Assembly: GCF_020882245.1 (NCBI RefSeq)
Contig: NC_083597.1
Location: 9,706,581-9,770,580, forward strand
Source: Rhopalosiphum padi
Lineage: Eukaryota; Arthropoda; Insecta; Hemiptera; Aphididae
Direction of reading: 5' to 3'
DNA: 64,000 nt
Part shown: one piece after another, positions 12,996 through 26,384 of the stretch
Layout: each line of letters starts with the position of its first letter
Position numbering within the stretch: the stretch's first letter is position 1
Program-made: the position numbers and the translations under genes
Notes under the pieces: generated by a model
What the model was told of the DNA's origin: nothing
Database searches by the model: none
Seen by the model: the letters and a program-made list of their open reading frames with translations, nothing else

Positions 12996-15900
12996 GTGTT
13001 TAACCTCAATTAACTTAATTATTGGATTGTTTTATTTTCTGACATATAACTATCAATGTGTATCAGACAATACATATACAATATACATACAATATTAAAA
13101 TGATTAATAGCATTTTATAGGCATCATATCCTTTTGATACATTAAAACAAGTATGAAGTGTGAGTAATGAGTATACTTATGAATGTCATATTATCCAATA
13201 GCTCACTACAGTAGAATCCCTCTCATCCGCCCTCGGCTGGTCCACCACTCCAGTTGATCCAACCATAATATTATCGATATGAATAATTTTTAAATACATT
13301 TGGATTTTCCAGTTTATAGTAGATATATAAAATTAATTGCTAGTTTAATATTTCCTTTATTAAGATTCTGTATATTCTGATAATCCGACCTTTTTCGCAT
13401 TCCGACCACACCCCCAGTCCCGAAGGTGATGGATTAGAGAGGTTCTGCTGAACTTAATTTTACTATTTAGTATGTATACAGTATCTAGGGCATCTAGGCT
13501 TAACATTTTTTCTTTAAATTAAAAAAAAATTAAATCTGTATTTTTGCAAGAATACTTTGAACATAGGTATTTTAATGTTTAAACTAAGTATTGAGTAAGT
13601 AGTATGAAAAAAAAATTAATTTGTTTGTACATATGTAACTGTTTTTATTTTGCTTCATTTGAGTCAACAATAAACTAAAAAAAAAAAATTGTTATGATTT
13701 ATAAATAATATCACATAGGATATTGAATTTATGAAAGTTGATGGTATTGAACAAAACAATGATATTAGTGAAAACATAAACTTGTTAAAACAATGTATTG
13801 TGTAGGAAAATAAAATAGACTGTATATTATTTATGTTATATTTCAGAATATAATATCTCTCATTTGTATGGGATAACTAAAAAACTAGTTGAATAGATCA
13901 TTACGATTTAGGATCATAAGTATATTTTAGAATTTACTATTAGGGACATCAAAAACATTACCTCCCTCCCCGTCTCACAAAATAAAACTATTAACATTAT
14001 AAGTTCTTGTATAAATAATGTTTTAATAAGTTTAAGAAAAGATAACAATGTTAATTAATTTGAACTATTCATAAAAATGTGTCTGTCCCATTCCAGTTTT
14101 AAGAATTTTCTTCTAAACAACTTGCATAGATATTTAAATATTTTACTAATTGAAAATGTATGATTTAAGTACAAAGTTAAAACGTAAGGTTTTGAGAACA
14201 GTAAAAGTTAAATAAAACCTTCTTTGTTGGTTTAAAAGAATAGAGAAAAAAAAGTAGTAAGATTAAATTTCTTATACATTTAAATTAGCATATTTTATAA
14301 TAATTTATATTTATAAATTTTTATAATAAAATAATATCATAATAATAATTTATTAATATTTAATGAACATAAAAGAAAATTAATATTTGATTGTGAAACA
14401 ATTAATTATATGAGAACAATAGTATCTCACTTAATAATGTTATTATTACTATAAAATATAAATCATATTGTTGATGCTCTTACTAACAAAAATAATTAAT
14501 AATAATAAACTTATAGCTTCTTTTTTTTATCTGAATCAAAACATAATTATAATATTGCTGTGTTAGTGATTTTATCATAACTATTAATATTATTATTATT
14601 AAGAGAAACAGTATCTTAATTACCTAAAAACTCCCCCAAAAAATTTTACTTAAAAATGACGAAAAAAATCTACTTAAATAAGTGTAAAAATTGAATTTTA
14701 AAATAATTACTTAATAAAATAAATAAAAGTGTATTTTAAGTAGTCAATAAAATAAAATCTATTAAGATTTGAGTTACTATATATGTAATTTGAGTGAGTT
14801 TTATGTACTATACAAAATATAATTATAATATTTGATAAGCGCAGTCATCGCTTAAATAATAATATATATTTCATTATTATATACCTAATTATGTATATAT
14901 TTATATGAAATTAAAAGTTCTGATCACAACAATTTGTTATAGTCGTGTTATTTATTACACGATTGTAATGTCTTATTGATCAGGATATAATAATTAATAA
15001 TTAGAAGGGCATACATATGTATGTTAAATATGTACACTCTACACTCTACACTGCATGTTTAAAAAATATGAGGTATGTCTCCCACGCTCCCCTCCCCGAA
15101 TTCAAGTACTGAATTCACAATGTATATTACACGAGTTATATATAATTTACATTGTATATTAGCCATTAGGTATACAATTTATGTAGTTTGATATGCTTGT
15201 AAAAATTTATTCTGTTCGCGTGTGTTTCTTGTGCTAACAACTTTAGCAGATTTTCCAATAACTGCCGTTACAAAATATAAACTTTAAATATGAATAATGT
15301 AATTTACTTAAAAATGCAGTATTATAGAGAATATATAAATACTTGAGAAACAATTTAACGATTTAATATTCAAGTCTTAAGCCATGACGGTTTCGAGTGA
15401 TCATACGAAGTACGGACGGTAACGAAAACTCGAACCACTTAAAAAAATATATGTTATGGGACACTGTTGTTCACACTTGTTCTAGGACTCGCTAATGTTA
15501 ATCTACTTTTAATAATAATGTATTACTAATTTATCTCTTGTATTATTCTTGTCTCGTGATATATGACTCAATGGTTGTGATAATAATATAATATGGTATT
15601 GGTATATTGGTGTCATAATATGAATTATTCGTTTACCGATAGCGAACGTTTGATTAAGCAAACACGGATACACTTAAATCTTTACGATAGCAGGGGTTAT
15701 ATTGTTATCGTATTCAGACTGTTCCTTTCAATCAGTCAATCGATTGTTTTACTACGTATCTGACGCAGTTAATATGACATTGTGTTCCATATTCCAAGAA
15801 TGGTATTCAAATATAAATAAACAATATAAAAAATGAAAATCACGTTTTACCAAACATATGAAATCATTAGTATTTTAATAATATTATAATATATAAAATA

Positions 15901-18380
15901 TATATTTTTATGGCAATGGGCAATGGCGAGAAGTGAGCTATTTCAACTGCAGTTCAAGAACTTAATTTTGTCTCCTGTCTCAAATTGTCTATCTCGCGAT
16001 CTGCATACAATATTTCTTGTCACGTCTCTGCCTCCTCCGAAACCGAATTTATCGATAATAAGGATATACTGCACTTGTGAATCTCGGCATTTAGATTCGT
16101 CTATCTGTTTTATTATATAGAACGGCATGAGAGTAACCCACCTATCAACTAATTGTATTTGATACATTATTAACAAAACATATCAATATATTATTATATT
16201 ATGTTCGTGTATATAATATTCTGATATGGACAATATTTTTTCGACGCAGTAAGAAGCATATTTTAGTGTGACAGAAATAGGCATTTTTCAATGCTTCAAC
16301 CTACATCGGAAAAACATGCATAATAAAGAATATATTATTTCAGACGTTTCCGGGTATTTTTTTAAGTACTCGCATGTTGTATGTCAGTATGTCACATTGT
16401 CACCTCTTATTGTAAATGTGTAACCGGTAACTTGAGTGTTTTTTCTTTCATTATATGCAACGCGCTATGAAATAGGTACAGCTTAATTTATTTTTCGAAC
16501 TTCCAAATCATTTGTAGTTATATATACAAATAGTGGTTTATTGCGTGTGATAGGGTTATTAATTTTCAATGTTAACCAGTTAACCGCAACTATACCGACA
16601 CATTCAAGTATTTGGCTTATCTTAGGTCTGCATTTCATTCCATTTATACCAGTGGCACATTAGCCATCGAGTTTCCTCTAATGTTGGAATTACACCACTA
16701 TTATATTTTATGATTCATCTCTTTATAACTACAGTACGACATGATGAGATTCACTTATTTATTAAAATATAATTCGTCTATGAAAACAAATATTTACCAT
16801 TATTTAACAAAAACAAATCTATATGTGTATTCGACAACATATGGGGACGTCATATCTCTTTTATTCTGAGTATCACTGGGTAACTTATTTATCACTTGTG
16901 TTAATAATAAAAAATTGTATAAATCACAGTTAATTATCATTATAATTGTATTGCTAACACAATTATTATTCTTTATAATATATGCATTATCAACAAATGG
17001 CGTCTACCCCCGCAAAGAGCCAAAGAATAACAATGATTATAATATATTATGCATGTAAAATACTAAAATGTATTATCGATATAATAAAGTTTTTAATAAA
17101 ACCAATGTTGCTGTACATTTTTTTAAAAAACGATTTAACTATTACGTAGTTTTGGCAAGGAATGAAAAAATAGAAGGAAAGCATTGACCATTGTTTGCAC
17201 TTTAACTCACATAAATGTTAACGCCCATAAAATACACCACCTGCAAACCACTGATTTAACATTTTTGAAGACATGTTCGTCTAACAGGAGAGTTTAGTTT
17301 TGAAAACTACTAAGTTTATCGAAAAATCTTCTAGTCTCTAACCAACTGCGTACGAGAGTGTATTTCTTTTTCTGTGTTAAAATTCTAGATTATTAATGTG
17401 ATTTTTATTTATATTATAAATAACACATAATACGACGGTCTCGGTGGCGCCGACTGGAACAATATAATATACCTACTTATATACTGATTGTTGTAAGGAC
17501 GGTCGTCTGGCATACCTTAATAAAAATACGACCGTGTGTTTGCGTTTAAGCATTTTCTGTACGTACTACGTACACTACATGACGATTGCTTTGTGTCGAC
17601 ATAATGGTTCCCAAACTGGTCCGATCTGATACTCTACACTATATTATTATGTGCATAAAATAATATATGTAATATTAACAGTTTGATTTGTTTATGCGCG
17701 TGGTTTGAAAAATCGCTACATGGACACTATAATATATAAACAAAAACGATCAACTATTTAATTATTATTAATACAACCGGTGACATCATGAACATTCTTT
17801 CTTGAAGAAATTTATCCAAACAATTTTAGCCTGGGTACCTATTTTTATTGGGGTGTAAAAATATTTTTATATTTATGATAATGCATTATTTAATAAGTAA
17901 TATTATGTTAATTTTTATTCAATGGGTTTCATATTCAGGTATATTTTACAGATTTACTCTAGAAGTTAGCACATATAGATAATACAATGCATGTTGTATT
18001 GTACATAATAACTAATAAGAGAACTGGGTTACTGGGAAGATAATATACTATTTGTGATTAATATGTTTAGTAATAAATAAATAAAACACACATAACAACT
18101 AGTAACATTAATATTACCTAATTGATATTGTAAAATAATATCAAAGAATAAATTAAATGTAGATAATTACATTTATTCTGTGATAACACTATTAACACTA
18201 ATAGCAACTTTATGCAAATCGATAGCTGGATGAAAATATTACCTAACAGAATAATATGATAAAATATAATGTCTTATTAAAATTATTAATATTTTTAATA
18301 AATAAGACATTTGTACGATAATCTAAAATAAATAATAACAGATGGCCTTTAAAAGTATTTTTGGATCTAAACTCCGAGGA
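12996..18380. other. intergenic, mostly featureless AT-rich DNA
   Basis: Apart from the small element at 13209-13450, no gene is supported. The short open frames near 15923-16176 overlap on both strands and have no family features. Slightly GC-richer patches near 15380-15430 and 17430-17600 could be regulatory but show no recognisable motif. Confidence 0.4.
13209..13450. mobile_element. small TIR element (mariner/pogo-like MITE)
   Basis: The left end reads CAGTAGAATCCCTCTCATCC after a TA. The complement of the right end reads CAGCAGAACCTCTCTAATCC. These are close inverted repeats enclosing about 240 bp without coding capacity. The right flank is AA rather than TA, so the target duplication is imperfect or mutated. 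Confidence 0.55.
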
Positions 18381-18640
18381 CCACATTTTTAATACGACTG
18401 GGCGCTTGAACACCATCACTGATAAGCCGGTAGACGATACACGTTCGTGCAAAGACGTGTTACGACGACGGCCGCATCGCACCGCTGTCCGCTAACAGCG
18501 AAGCCCCGCGTGCAGCAAAGTACCGCGTGCGACGGTTCTCATTTGAGTACGGTCCACCGCCTCGTCGACACCGTCGTTGTCGTTACTCGTGTTACTGTGA
18601 TATTATATAATAATAAAATAAAATATATTTAAATATTGTT
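18381..18640 (+). promoter_or_regulatory. probable promoter / 5' untranslated region of the LAPTM-like gene
   Basis: A GC- and CpG-rich block just upstream of the first coding exon stands out from the AT-rich surroundings. It most likely holds the transcription start and a noncoding first exon, because the coding exon at 18739 begins right after an acceptor (TGTTTCAG), which implies an upstream 5' exon. The exact start and donor could not be fixed. Confidence 0.4.
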
Positions 18641-18742
18641 GTATGGCCGTATAGGAAAAAAAAACCCAACAACAATAATAAATAATAATTGTACCTACAC
18701 TCCCGTCAATCATCGTTACGCCGTTGTTGTTGTTTCAGACCA

Positions 18743-21700
18743 ATGGCGGACTCAAGATGCTGTTTCGGCTGTTCGAACGTGCGCAAGGGCGCGTGGGTGA
18801 TATCAATTTTTGATATGGTGAGTAACAAAAAATATTATTTACAATATTATTCGCGTAGTTACTTCTTATTAAAACCATATACCACTTTCGTACCAGAAAC
18901 AGTTTTTTTTTCAAAATCCGAGATCGGGGATACATTTTTCTAACATGAAATGTAGACTCAACGTCCATCATTGGTCATCTAGTTAGTTAATCCTTATAAA
19001 ATTCGATTCATAATTTTAAATTAATTGAAGTGCATATGTTTTGTAAAAATATTAAAATATACCGGTTGAAAGATATTAATCTTGGTAAAAGGACATGTCA
19101 TATAGTCCTGTGAATAAATAACCGAGTTTAAAAGCAACTGGTTTTGAAGATGGATGATTTTTGGGATATTTAAAAGCTGACAGGTAGTTGCAGTCAACGA
19201 TTTTTTTCATCTTAAATTTATCTTAACTACGCCAATTTACATCATGGTTGCCGCCCTACTATTTGAATGAAAATAATAGTATTCACCACACGACGTTGTA
19301 TTTAAGTTGTGCACGACAATTAAAAGTATTTCGTTTATAGTGTTTGGTTACAAATTAAATTTAGACACCTCCCGCGTTGATCCATTTTATACTATATAGT
19401 ATTCAGTACCTAATACCTACACGTACAATTTTTATAATAGCGAGTATATAGTTACAATATTGTACCTATCGTTCAAACTTTTTTGATTTTATGAATGAAA
19501 CCATATTTTATCAGATAATTTTCATTACCTACTCTGCTTAAATCAACAGATTTGTCGTTCGTGAATAATCATGTGCATCCAAAGTGTATTCAAATATACA
19601 AATATATTGTGAACGATGTACCAATTAAGTATACAATGTGTACATTTATCGTTAGTATATCGTTACACACTTCTTAGTCTATCCTATAACATAATACCAT
19701 TCAAATACCTACTGTTTTTTTTTTTTTGCAGTACTTTTGTCTTTTTTCATATCAAATAATTTTTGTTATTAAAACATCCGAATAAGCAATTCGGTATTCA
19801 GATAGGCTCTTCTTATTACCCATACACTATAGAAAAAAAAATGTTTATTCATTAGTTTTCTACCTAATCATTAGATAGGTCCGGTTTAATATTACACTGC
19901 ACCACTCGATATTAAATATTCACGCACGTGAACAACGTATAATTAGGTATGTCACAAGTCGCGTGTACCGTGTATGCCACTTGTAAATATATATATATAT
20001 ATATTTATTTATCGAATGCTATATGTGTACTTTTGATATGAAATTCGTCTTCGTTAATTGTTGTACTCTCACAATATTATGTCGAGTGTAGTATGTACTT
20101 ACCTACTTAATTGATACTATAATAATATAATTTATATAGTTATCTATGATTTTATCGAATTTATATAATTTGTAAAATGGGCCATTCTTAAATAACATCG
20201 GAGAGTTTACCGCAAAAGTATCAATTATTTTAATATGTTCTCAGTATTACGACTATTACGATATAAACGTACACCAGTACAAAGTTGTACTGTCAATTTG
20301 TCTTTATTTAGCGTTTTATAAAATGTTATTCTACCGTTTTTGACTGTTCAAAAACCTTTTTGTCATACGATAACGTCTGCTGACCTCGAAAAGTATTTCA
20401 GTCGCATGATCGTTAAAGATTAGCGTTACCTACTAAATTCATATTAATCGTGTTTACTTTAAATGAAAAATAAAATAATTTAACAACCGTCCCTATATTA
20501 TGTTTGGATTAATAGTATAATATTCAATTGAAGAATATTGTTTAAATTACATATGTTCTTTAACGTTAAAATAATATTTTTCGAACAACGATGACAAATG
20601 AATACACTAATTAGCATTTGACTATTAAATAAATACCTACCATACAAAATATGTATTTTTAATACATTTGTACCCGGTATTTTAACCAGAAATGTATTTA
20701 TTTTATTTTAAATTAATACAGTTATAATCTCTTTCATGTTTTATATAAGAAATAAAACGTTTTTGAGAAATCGCTAATTATCATTTTAAAATTCCGAATC
20801 TGAGAGATGAAATCGTTATCCAAAATGTATTTAAAGCGGTATTATGATTATACATTATAATTATTTTGTCATAATATGAATAATACGTCTTTGGTCATCA
20901 TTATACTGTGACACTTTGTTATCTTATAAGCTTTATAGTTGTTGTATATTGGTATTATAAGTACTAAATAATTGCTTTAATTATACTTAAAAAAAAATCG
21001 ATTGAATCGTGTATTTTAATAGCATTAAGGCGAATTAACAGTTTCTCCAAGTGTTTTTTTTTTATCGTATACTACAATATTATAAAAATGATATCATGTG
21101 TCACGTTTAGCTAATATTTAAACAGGTATAAATCTACGGTAAAACAACTCATTTTATAACACCATTTATTCTAATCATTTATATAATTATATACATATCG
21201 CATTAGCTTGGTATACAAATAGGTATATACCTGTGTATGAAGCTTGTCTATGACTAATGTGTGTGTGTTTTTGTTTGTTTAGTTAATTTGTGTAATACTC
21301 ACGATACGAGCTATTTCTACGCTAAGCATCACACCATATTCGTATTCATTCAAAATAAAACAGAATACCCTGTATGGTAAGTGTGCATTATTAGTTTATT
21401 TTCAATCAAAATATCTAATATTTTAATGGTAAATCGCAAATATGTTAACCTCCATTATGTTGTCTCAATCCTACAAACATTAATCATTCATTTATCAGAA
21501 TTGATCAAACTTAAAAGTTAGAACATTCTCTGTGTTTTAGTTTTTACATACATTTTTTTCGATGTTTTAATAATTATAAAGCAAGACATAATTATGAATA
21601 TATCACCATTTAAAAATGCGCATGTCATAACATATTTACCATTAAAATGTTAGGTATTATTATTTTAATAAGATATGTTTTCTTTAGACAGAAATTATAC

Positions 21701-24700
21701 CCCTCAAATTTCATTTTAATTGATCTCTATATGATATATTTTGTTTTTATCATTTTGTTTATAGTATAATTTATAACATTCATACATGTGAAGAATTTTT
21801 AATGTGATTGCAATGTTTGTTGAAGCTTTATAATTTTCATGTTGGCAACTAAATAATTATTAAACTAATTATACATAATAATTAAAAATACTTAATATTA
21901 CCATAATTACCATTTATTATTTATCTCATTATTTATTATGTATTATAATTATTAAAAATAATATAATGCAGAAAACAAAATATTAAAGTTTAAAAACAGT
22001 TTCTACTAATTTATTATTAAAATATTACATTAATTTCTATTAGTATAAGTATAAATTAAGTATATGTACTTTTAAATTTACTTAGTTTCTAATTTTTTAT
22101 CATACACTTTCCTCCCTTTCAACTGTTGTATCAACATTAATTAAGCTCAATATATTCTGCATATAGACTATATATTATATTTATTTAAAAATCTGACATT
22201 ACATAGAAAATTTCAATAAATATTAGCTACATTTTTAGGTACAACTTAACAAATAAACTGTTACTAAATTATGAATTTGAATACTTTTAAGTGTATGTCA
22301 AATATTTTTATAATGTTTTTGTACTTTACCTATATGAATGAATATTATCTTATTAAATCAATAATATTTTAAGAAATAAATTTAAATATCTTTTATTTTA
22401 TTGTTATAAATTCTGAATTTTATAAAAATAAAAAAAGTCATCAAGTAAATATAACCACTTTGTTGTTGAACAGTAGGCGACAGGTGTCAAGTATGCTTTG
22501 TCATTGAGTAGGTCTCTGTAATGGATGTATTAAATTTTAATTTAGTGATAAATCATTGTATAAAATGCAAAAGAATTCTTAGCGGCGATTATCAATCTTT
22601 TATTAGCCATGGTTAATAAACAGACAATAATTTTAGTAGTAATAATTAAATTTACTATTTTTTTTAAAAAAAACACTGAGAAAATTTTACTTTTAACTTT
22701 TTAAGCCGCCAAAATATAACTAGATCCTAATTTAATGTCTCAAAGTTGATGATCGGAGCATTTTTTTTTTTTATTAAATAAAAGATTTTCAGAATTTTAA
22801 AAATAAATATACAGATCATTGTTAAATCAATGTTAATATTAAATCATGATCTAAAAAAAAAAAAAAAAAAACACTTAATTAAAAACAAAATAATTATAGT
22901 ATATGCATATAATTAGTTACATATGACTTAAATTATTCTCTTTATTGGATTATAGATGATGCACCGCCATCCCTCTCCAGTGACCATCGTCTTCAACAAT
23001 TGGAAAAAGATTTCAACATATTTAGTCAATTATTTATTATTTTCTTATTTTTTTATGTTAACTTGAATCTGAAGAAAGCAACTTTTATAGTAAGTTCTAC
23101 TTGAAATATTTATATTTAAGTGTAACATAACTATTTACAATCAAGGCATTTTAAGTTTATTTTGTCTTCTCTATATTATGTATAAAAAATATAACTTGAG
23201 TTATAGAAAGATACCTAGCACAATATGTAATTATACTAAAAAAATGTTAGGTTTAATATAGCATCTACAAAATATATTATTATAGTAATCTATTAATTTC
23301 ATAATATATTATAACTATTCTATTTTGGAACTTAAGATTATAGGTTACTGTGATATTTTACATATATTTTATAAACAACTAAACCAAGATACACAGAACT
23401 ACAAATACAACTCAGTAGATATTTTTGATTAGTGTGTGTGACACAAATATTGTTCTCCATCTTACATCTATTTTTACATATAAATAATCTCGGAAAGGTT
23501 TCCAACTTGTGACCTTTAAGCATTTTTATATAATAAATTTATAATTTATAAAAAAAAAAATGACACTTCATAATGAGAACAATATAGTGCTCGTTATCTT
23601 TGTTGATGTTAATCCAATATTTCTTATATAATTTACAAATAATACTATGCTGTGTATAATCTACTTTCTACAATGTTTTTATCTGCTGTTTGTCAAATAT
23701 GACTGTCATACAAAATTAAAATATCAATAACCTTACACCTTACTATCAAAAAAAAAAAAAAAACCGACCTCTGGTCTATACAATTGATACCATCTGACAA
23801 TAAAGTAATGAAATAAATAAAAACCACCTACTTATATAAAAAATTAAACAAGTGAATCAGAATACTGATTAATTTATACAATTAATTATCGAGAACTTAG
23901 TTTGATTTTTGTCATTAATTGTGCTTGCTTAAAGTACTGGGGATTTTAATATCTACTGTTCAATATTTATTAAAATTAGAAACTATTGCCATGAAACAGC
24001 TTTTTTAATGTCCCAAAAATGGTTAGGAAAAACTTATTTTTAATAAACACAAATCTATTTAACCGATGAATGATGTGTCTCTACTCATATTTTAAAATAT
24101 ATTATCATTATTAAGAATATTGTTGATTAATATTATGGATGCTTTCACAGTTAAAATGTTAATTTACTAACTATAAGAAAATAGTGTTTTTATTGAAATA
24201 CAATATTTTTATAGAATGTATTTCAATAGTAACATTAGTAACACTCCTTTACAATTTAAAATAATAAAAAAAACATCTACATTTACTATGATAATATTTG
24301 CATAGTAATATGTACTATAAATTATAAAGTATAATTATTATTAAAGTTAATATTATATGATGTTATTAATGTTCGTTATAACAGTTCTATTTTATTATTA
24401 CGTCATACTTTATTTAAGTTAAGAATCATACTCGGTGGCTACTATACATTTGTTGGGTAACAGTCAAGCAACATTTGTTTGTGAGCCCCTGCTCACAAGT
24501 TGACTATCATCGAGTACAGTTTTTAACTGAATAGAGAATAAACAATATTTAAAATTAAAAAAATATTTATGTTCAATTGTATATTTATTTTTCAGCGTAA
24601 CGCTCAAAGTATCAATCAGTGGTTGGTGATAAACTTAATATTTTTTGTATTCTTTGCTCTCTTTATTGGTTTTACTACAATTAAAAACGCATCACCAGAT

Positions 24701-25157
24701 ATAATTCCTATTGGAATTCCTGTAAGCAGTATGTATCAAATGTCTATTTAAATAATATTAAGATTAACTAATTAATGATTATAAAAATTGTCATTTGTTA
24801 TTAGTTGTTGTAGTATACCAGATTTATGTGGTGAAATGTTTTTATGATGACGAACTTAATGCTATAACTCCACCTACATTGCATGCCACTCCATACGTGA
24901 CCATAACCAGTCAGACATTGCAGACCCCAGTCTATCCTGTGCAAGCTGGACCTTACGTTATTCAACAAGTGCATCAGCCTATTTCACAAACTCCTTATCC
25001 TCAGCAAACATACCAGTATCAGCCACAACAGCAAACTCCATCTCAATCTCATGTGGCTATGCCTGTGCCAAGTCAACAAACCCTTCAGGAGTATTGTAAC
25101 CCTCCACCATATTCGCCAAGTTATAATACACAAGAAGGCTCTTCAGCAAAACAATAA
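18743..25157 (+). CDS. LAPTM/DUF4728-like four-helix membrane protein with PPxY tail
   Basis: Five coding exons: 18743-18817 (following an acceptor at 18738), 21283-21376, 22956-23089, 24596-24728 and 24805-25157. All phases agree, giving 262 aa. The start MADSRCCFGCSNVRKG matches the Cys-rich entry of lysosomal-associated transmembrane proteins and related insect DUF4728 proteins, just before helix 1. Four hydrophobic segments follow at roughly 18-37, 75-93, 108-128 and 138-156. The tail from about 160 is rich in Pro, Gln, Thr and Tyr and ends in a region with NPPPYSPSY. PPPY at 245-248 is a PPxY motif of the type bound by WW domains of Nedd4-family ubiquitin ligases, which sort LAPTM proteins to late endosomes and lysosomes. 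In exon 4 the donor at 24729 (GTATGT) was preferred over the nearer GTAAGC because only it keeps the frame. The family call is by motif and topology, not by strong sequence identity. Confidence 0.7.
22470..22605 (+). repeat. dispersed aphid repeat, copy 1
   Basis: Inside an intron of the LAPTM-like gene. It contains GAGTAGGTCTCTGTAATGGA, then ATAAATCATTGTATAAAATG and a TTCTTAGCGG-like end. Three more copies in the window share these blocks, at 29830-29925, 40975-41065 (minus) and 47365-47440. Confidence 0.55.
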
Positions 25158-25674
25158 CTATATATTAAAATTATTCAATTCATTATCTTATACAATTAAA
25201 ACTTTTTTATTATGATATGTACGTTTCTGATTATCTTGTATGTGTTATGTGTTGAAAAGTACAAATTGTTTATTGTTTACAATATTATTATTTACTACTT
25301 ATTTTATTTTTAATGAACCATGTGAAGTACTATGTGTTAACAATTTTAGCATTAAATGTGTATCTACATTAATCTCATTTATTGCTTAAAAAGGATATAA
25401 GTGCAGTAAATTGAGCTTAGATTTTATAATTAGTTAAAATATTTGATTTAAAAAAAAAATGTACACATTTTATGTGTACTTAATTGCAGTAGTTATGTAT
25501 TTAAAGTTAATTTGTTTTTTATAATAACTAATTACCTAATTAAAATAAGCTAAGGCTGTATTATTTTCTAAATTATAATCATCTTAGATATTTTGTAAAA
25601 TGTTTAATTTTATTCATATTTTGTATAAGACTGTCTAAGAACAAAGTTGTAATATTTATGTTTTTTATATAATC

Positions 25675-25686
25675 AATAAAAATAAA
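25675..25686 (+). terminator. polyadenylation signals of the LAPTM-like gene
   Basis: Two adjoining AATAAA hexamers about 520 bases after the stop codon, followed by a T-rich stretch. This would give a 3' untranslated region of about 0.5 kb. Confidence 0.5.
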
Positions 25687-26334
25687 AACATTGATATTTT
25701 ATGTGGTATTTTTAATAATTATCCTTCTGTAAGAAAATAAAATATACAATCACTAATTATTGTAATTATTTTGACCAATTTTGAAAAAAAAGTCTATGAT
25801 TAACTAATGATTAAAATTTTAGTATTATAATTTGATGATTTAACTCACACATGTATTAAGTACTGTTTTATACATTTTCAAGGAACCCTTTAAATTTAAA
25901 AAGAGTATGTAACCCAATATTTATAGAAATTCAACTTCAAAATAAATTTAAAAATCAAGATACTTAATACTATAACTATAGTATCTAATAATAATTATAT
26001 GTATGCCTAATGGTTAATATTTTATTTACAGTGTAAAATATAACATACATATTTAAATAATATGACATGTAAAAATTATAGTTTTTGTACTAAAAATGCA
26101 CTGTTTAGTTATATATATTATATAGTAATCTTCTTATAAGTGACAACTAAGAACATTTTTTTTTAAATATATTAACATTATTAACTTTACTATGTAGATA
26201 TATGATATTATTGTGCATAAATTATTCAAGTCAATAAATCATGCACTCCAATATTTATTTTATGTTACCATGAAGTTAAAGCATTCATATAGTAGGTACA
26301 TTTGAACAAATAATATTCTACAGATTTATTGTAA
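25687..26334. other. intergenic between convergent genes
   Basis: AT-rich spacer between the LAPTM-like gene (+) and receptor A (-). No exon is recognised. Confidence 0.5.
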
Positions 26335-26340
26335 AATTTG
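26335..26340 (-). terminator. polyadenylation signal of odorant receptor A
   Basis: AATAAA on the minus strand, 45 bases beyond the receptor A stop codon. Confidence 0.45.
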
Positions 26341-26384
26341 CCAGCTATAGGAGGAACCTAGGTACTTGTTTGATATAGGTGCTC

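Noticed and set aside
24722..24727. GTAAGC as the donor of LAPTM-like exon 4
   Set aside because: It resembles a good donor but puts the last exon out of frame. The GTATGT seven bases later restores the frame and was used.
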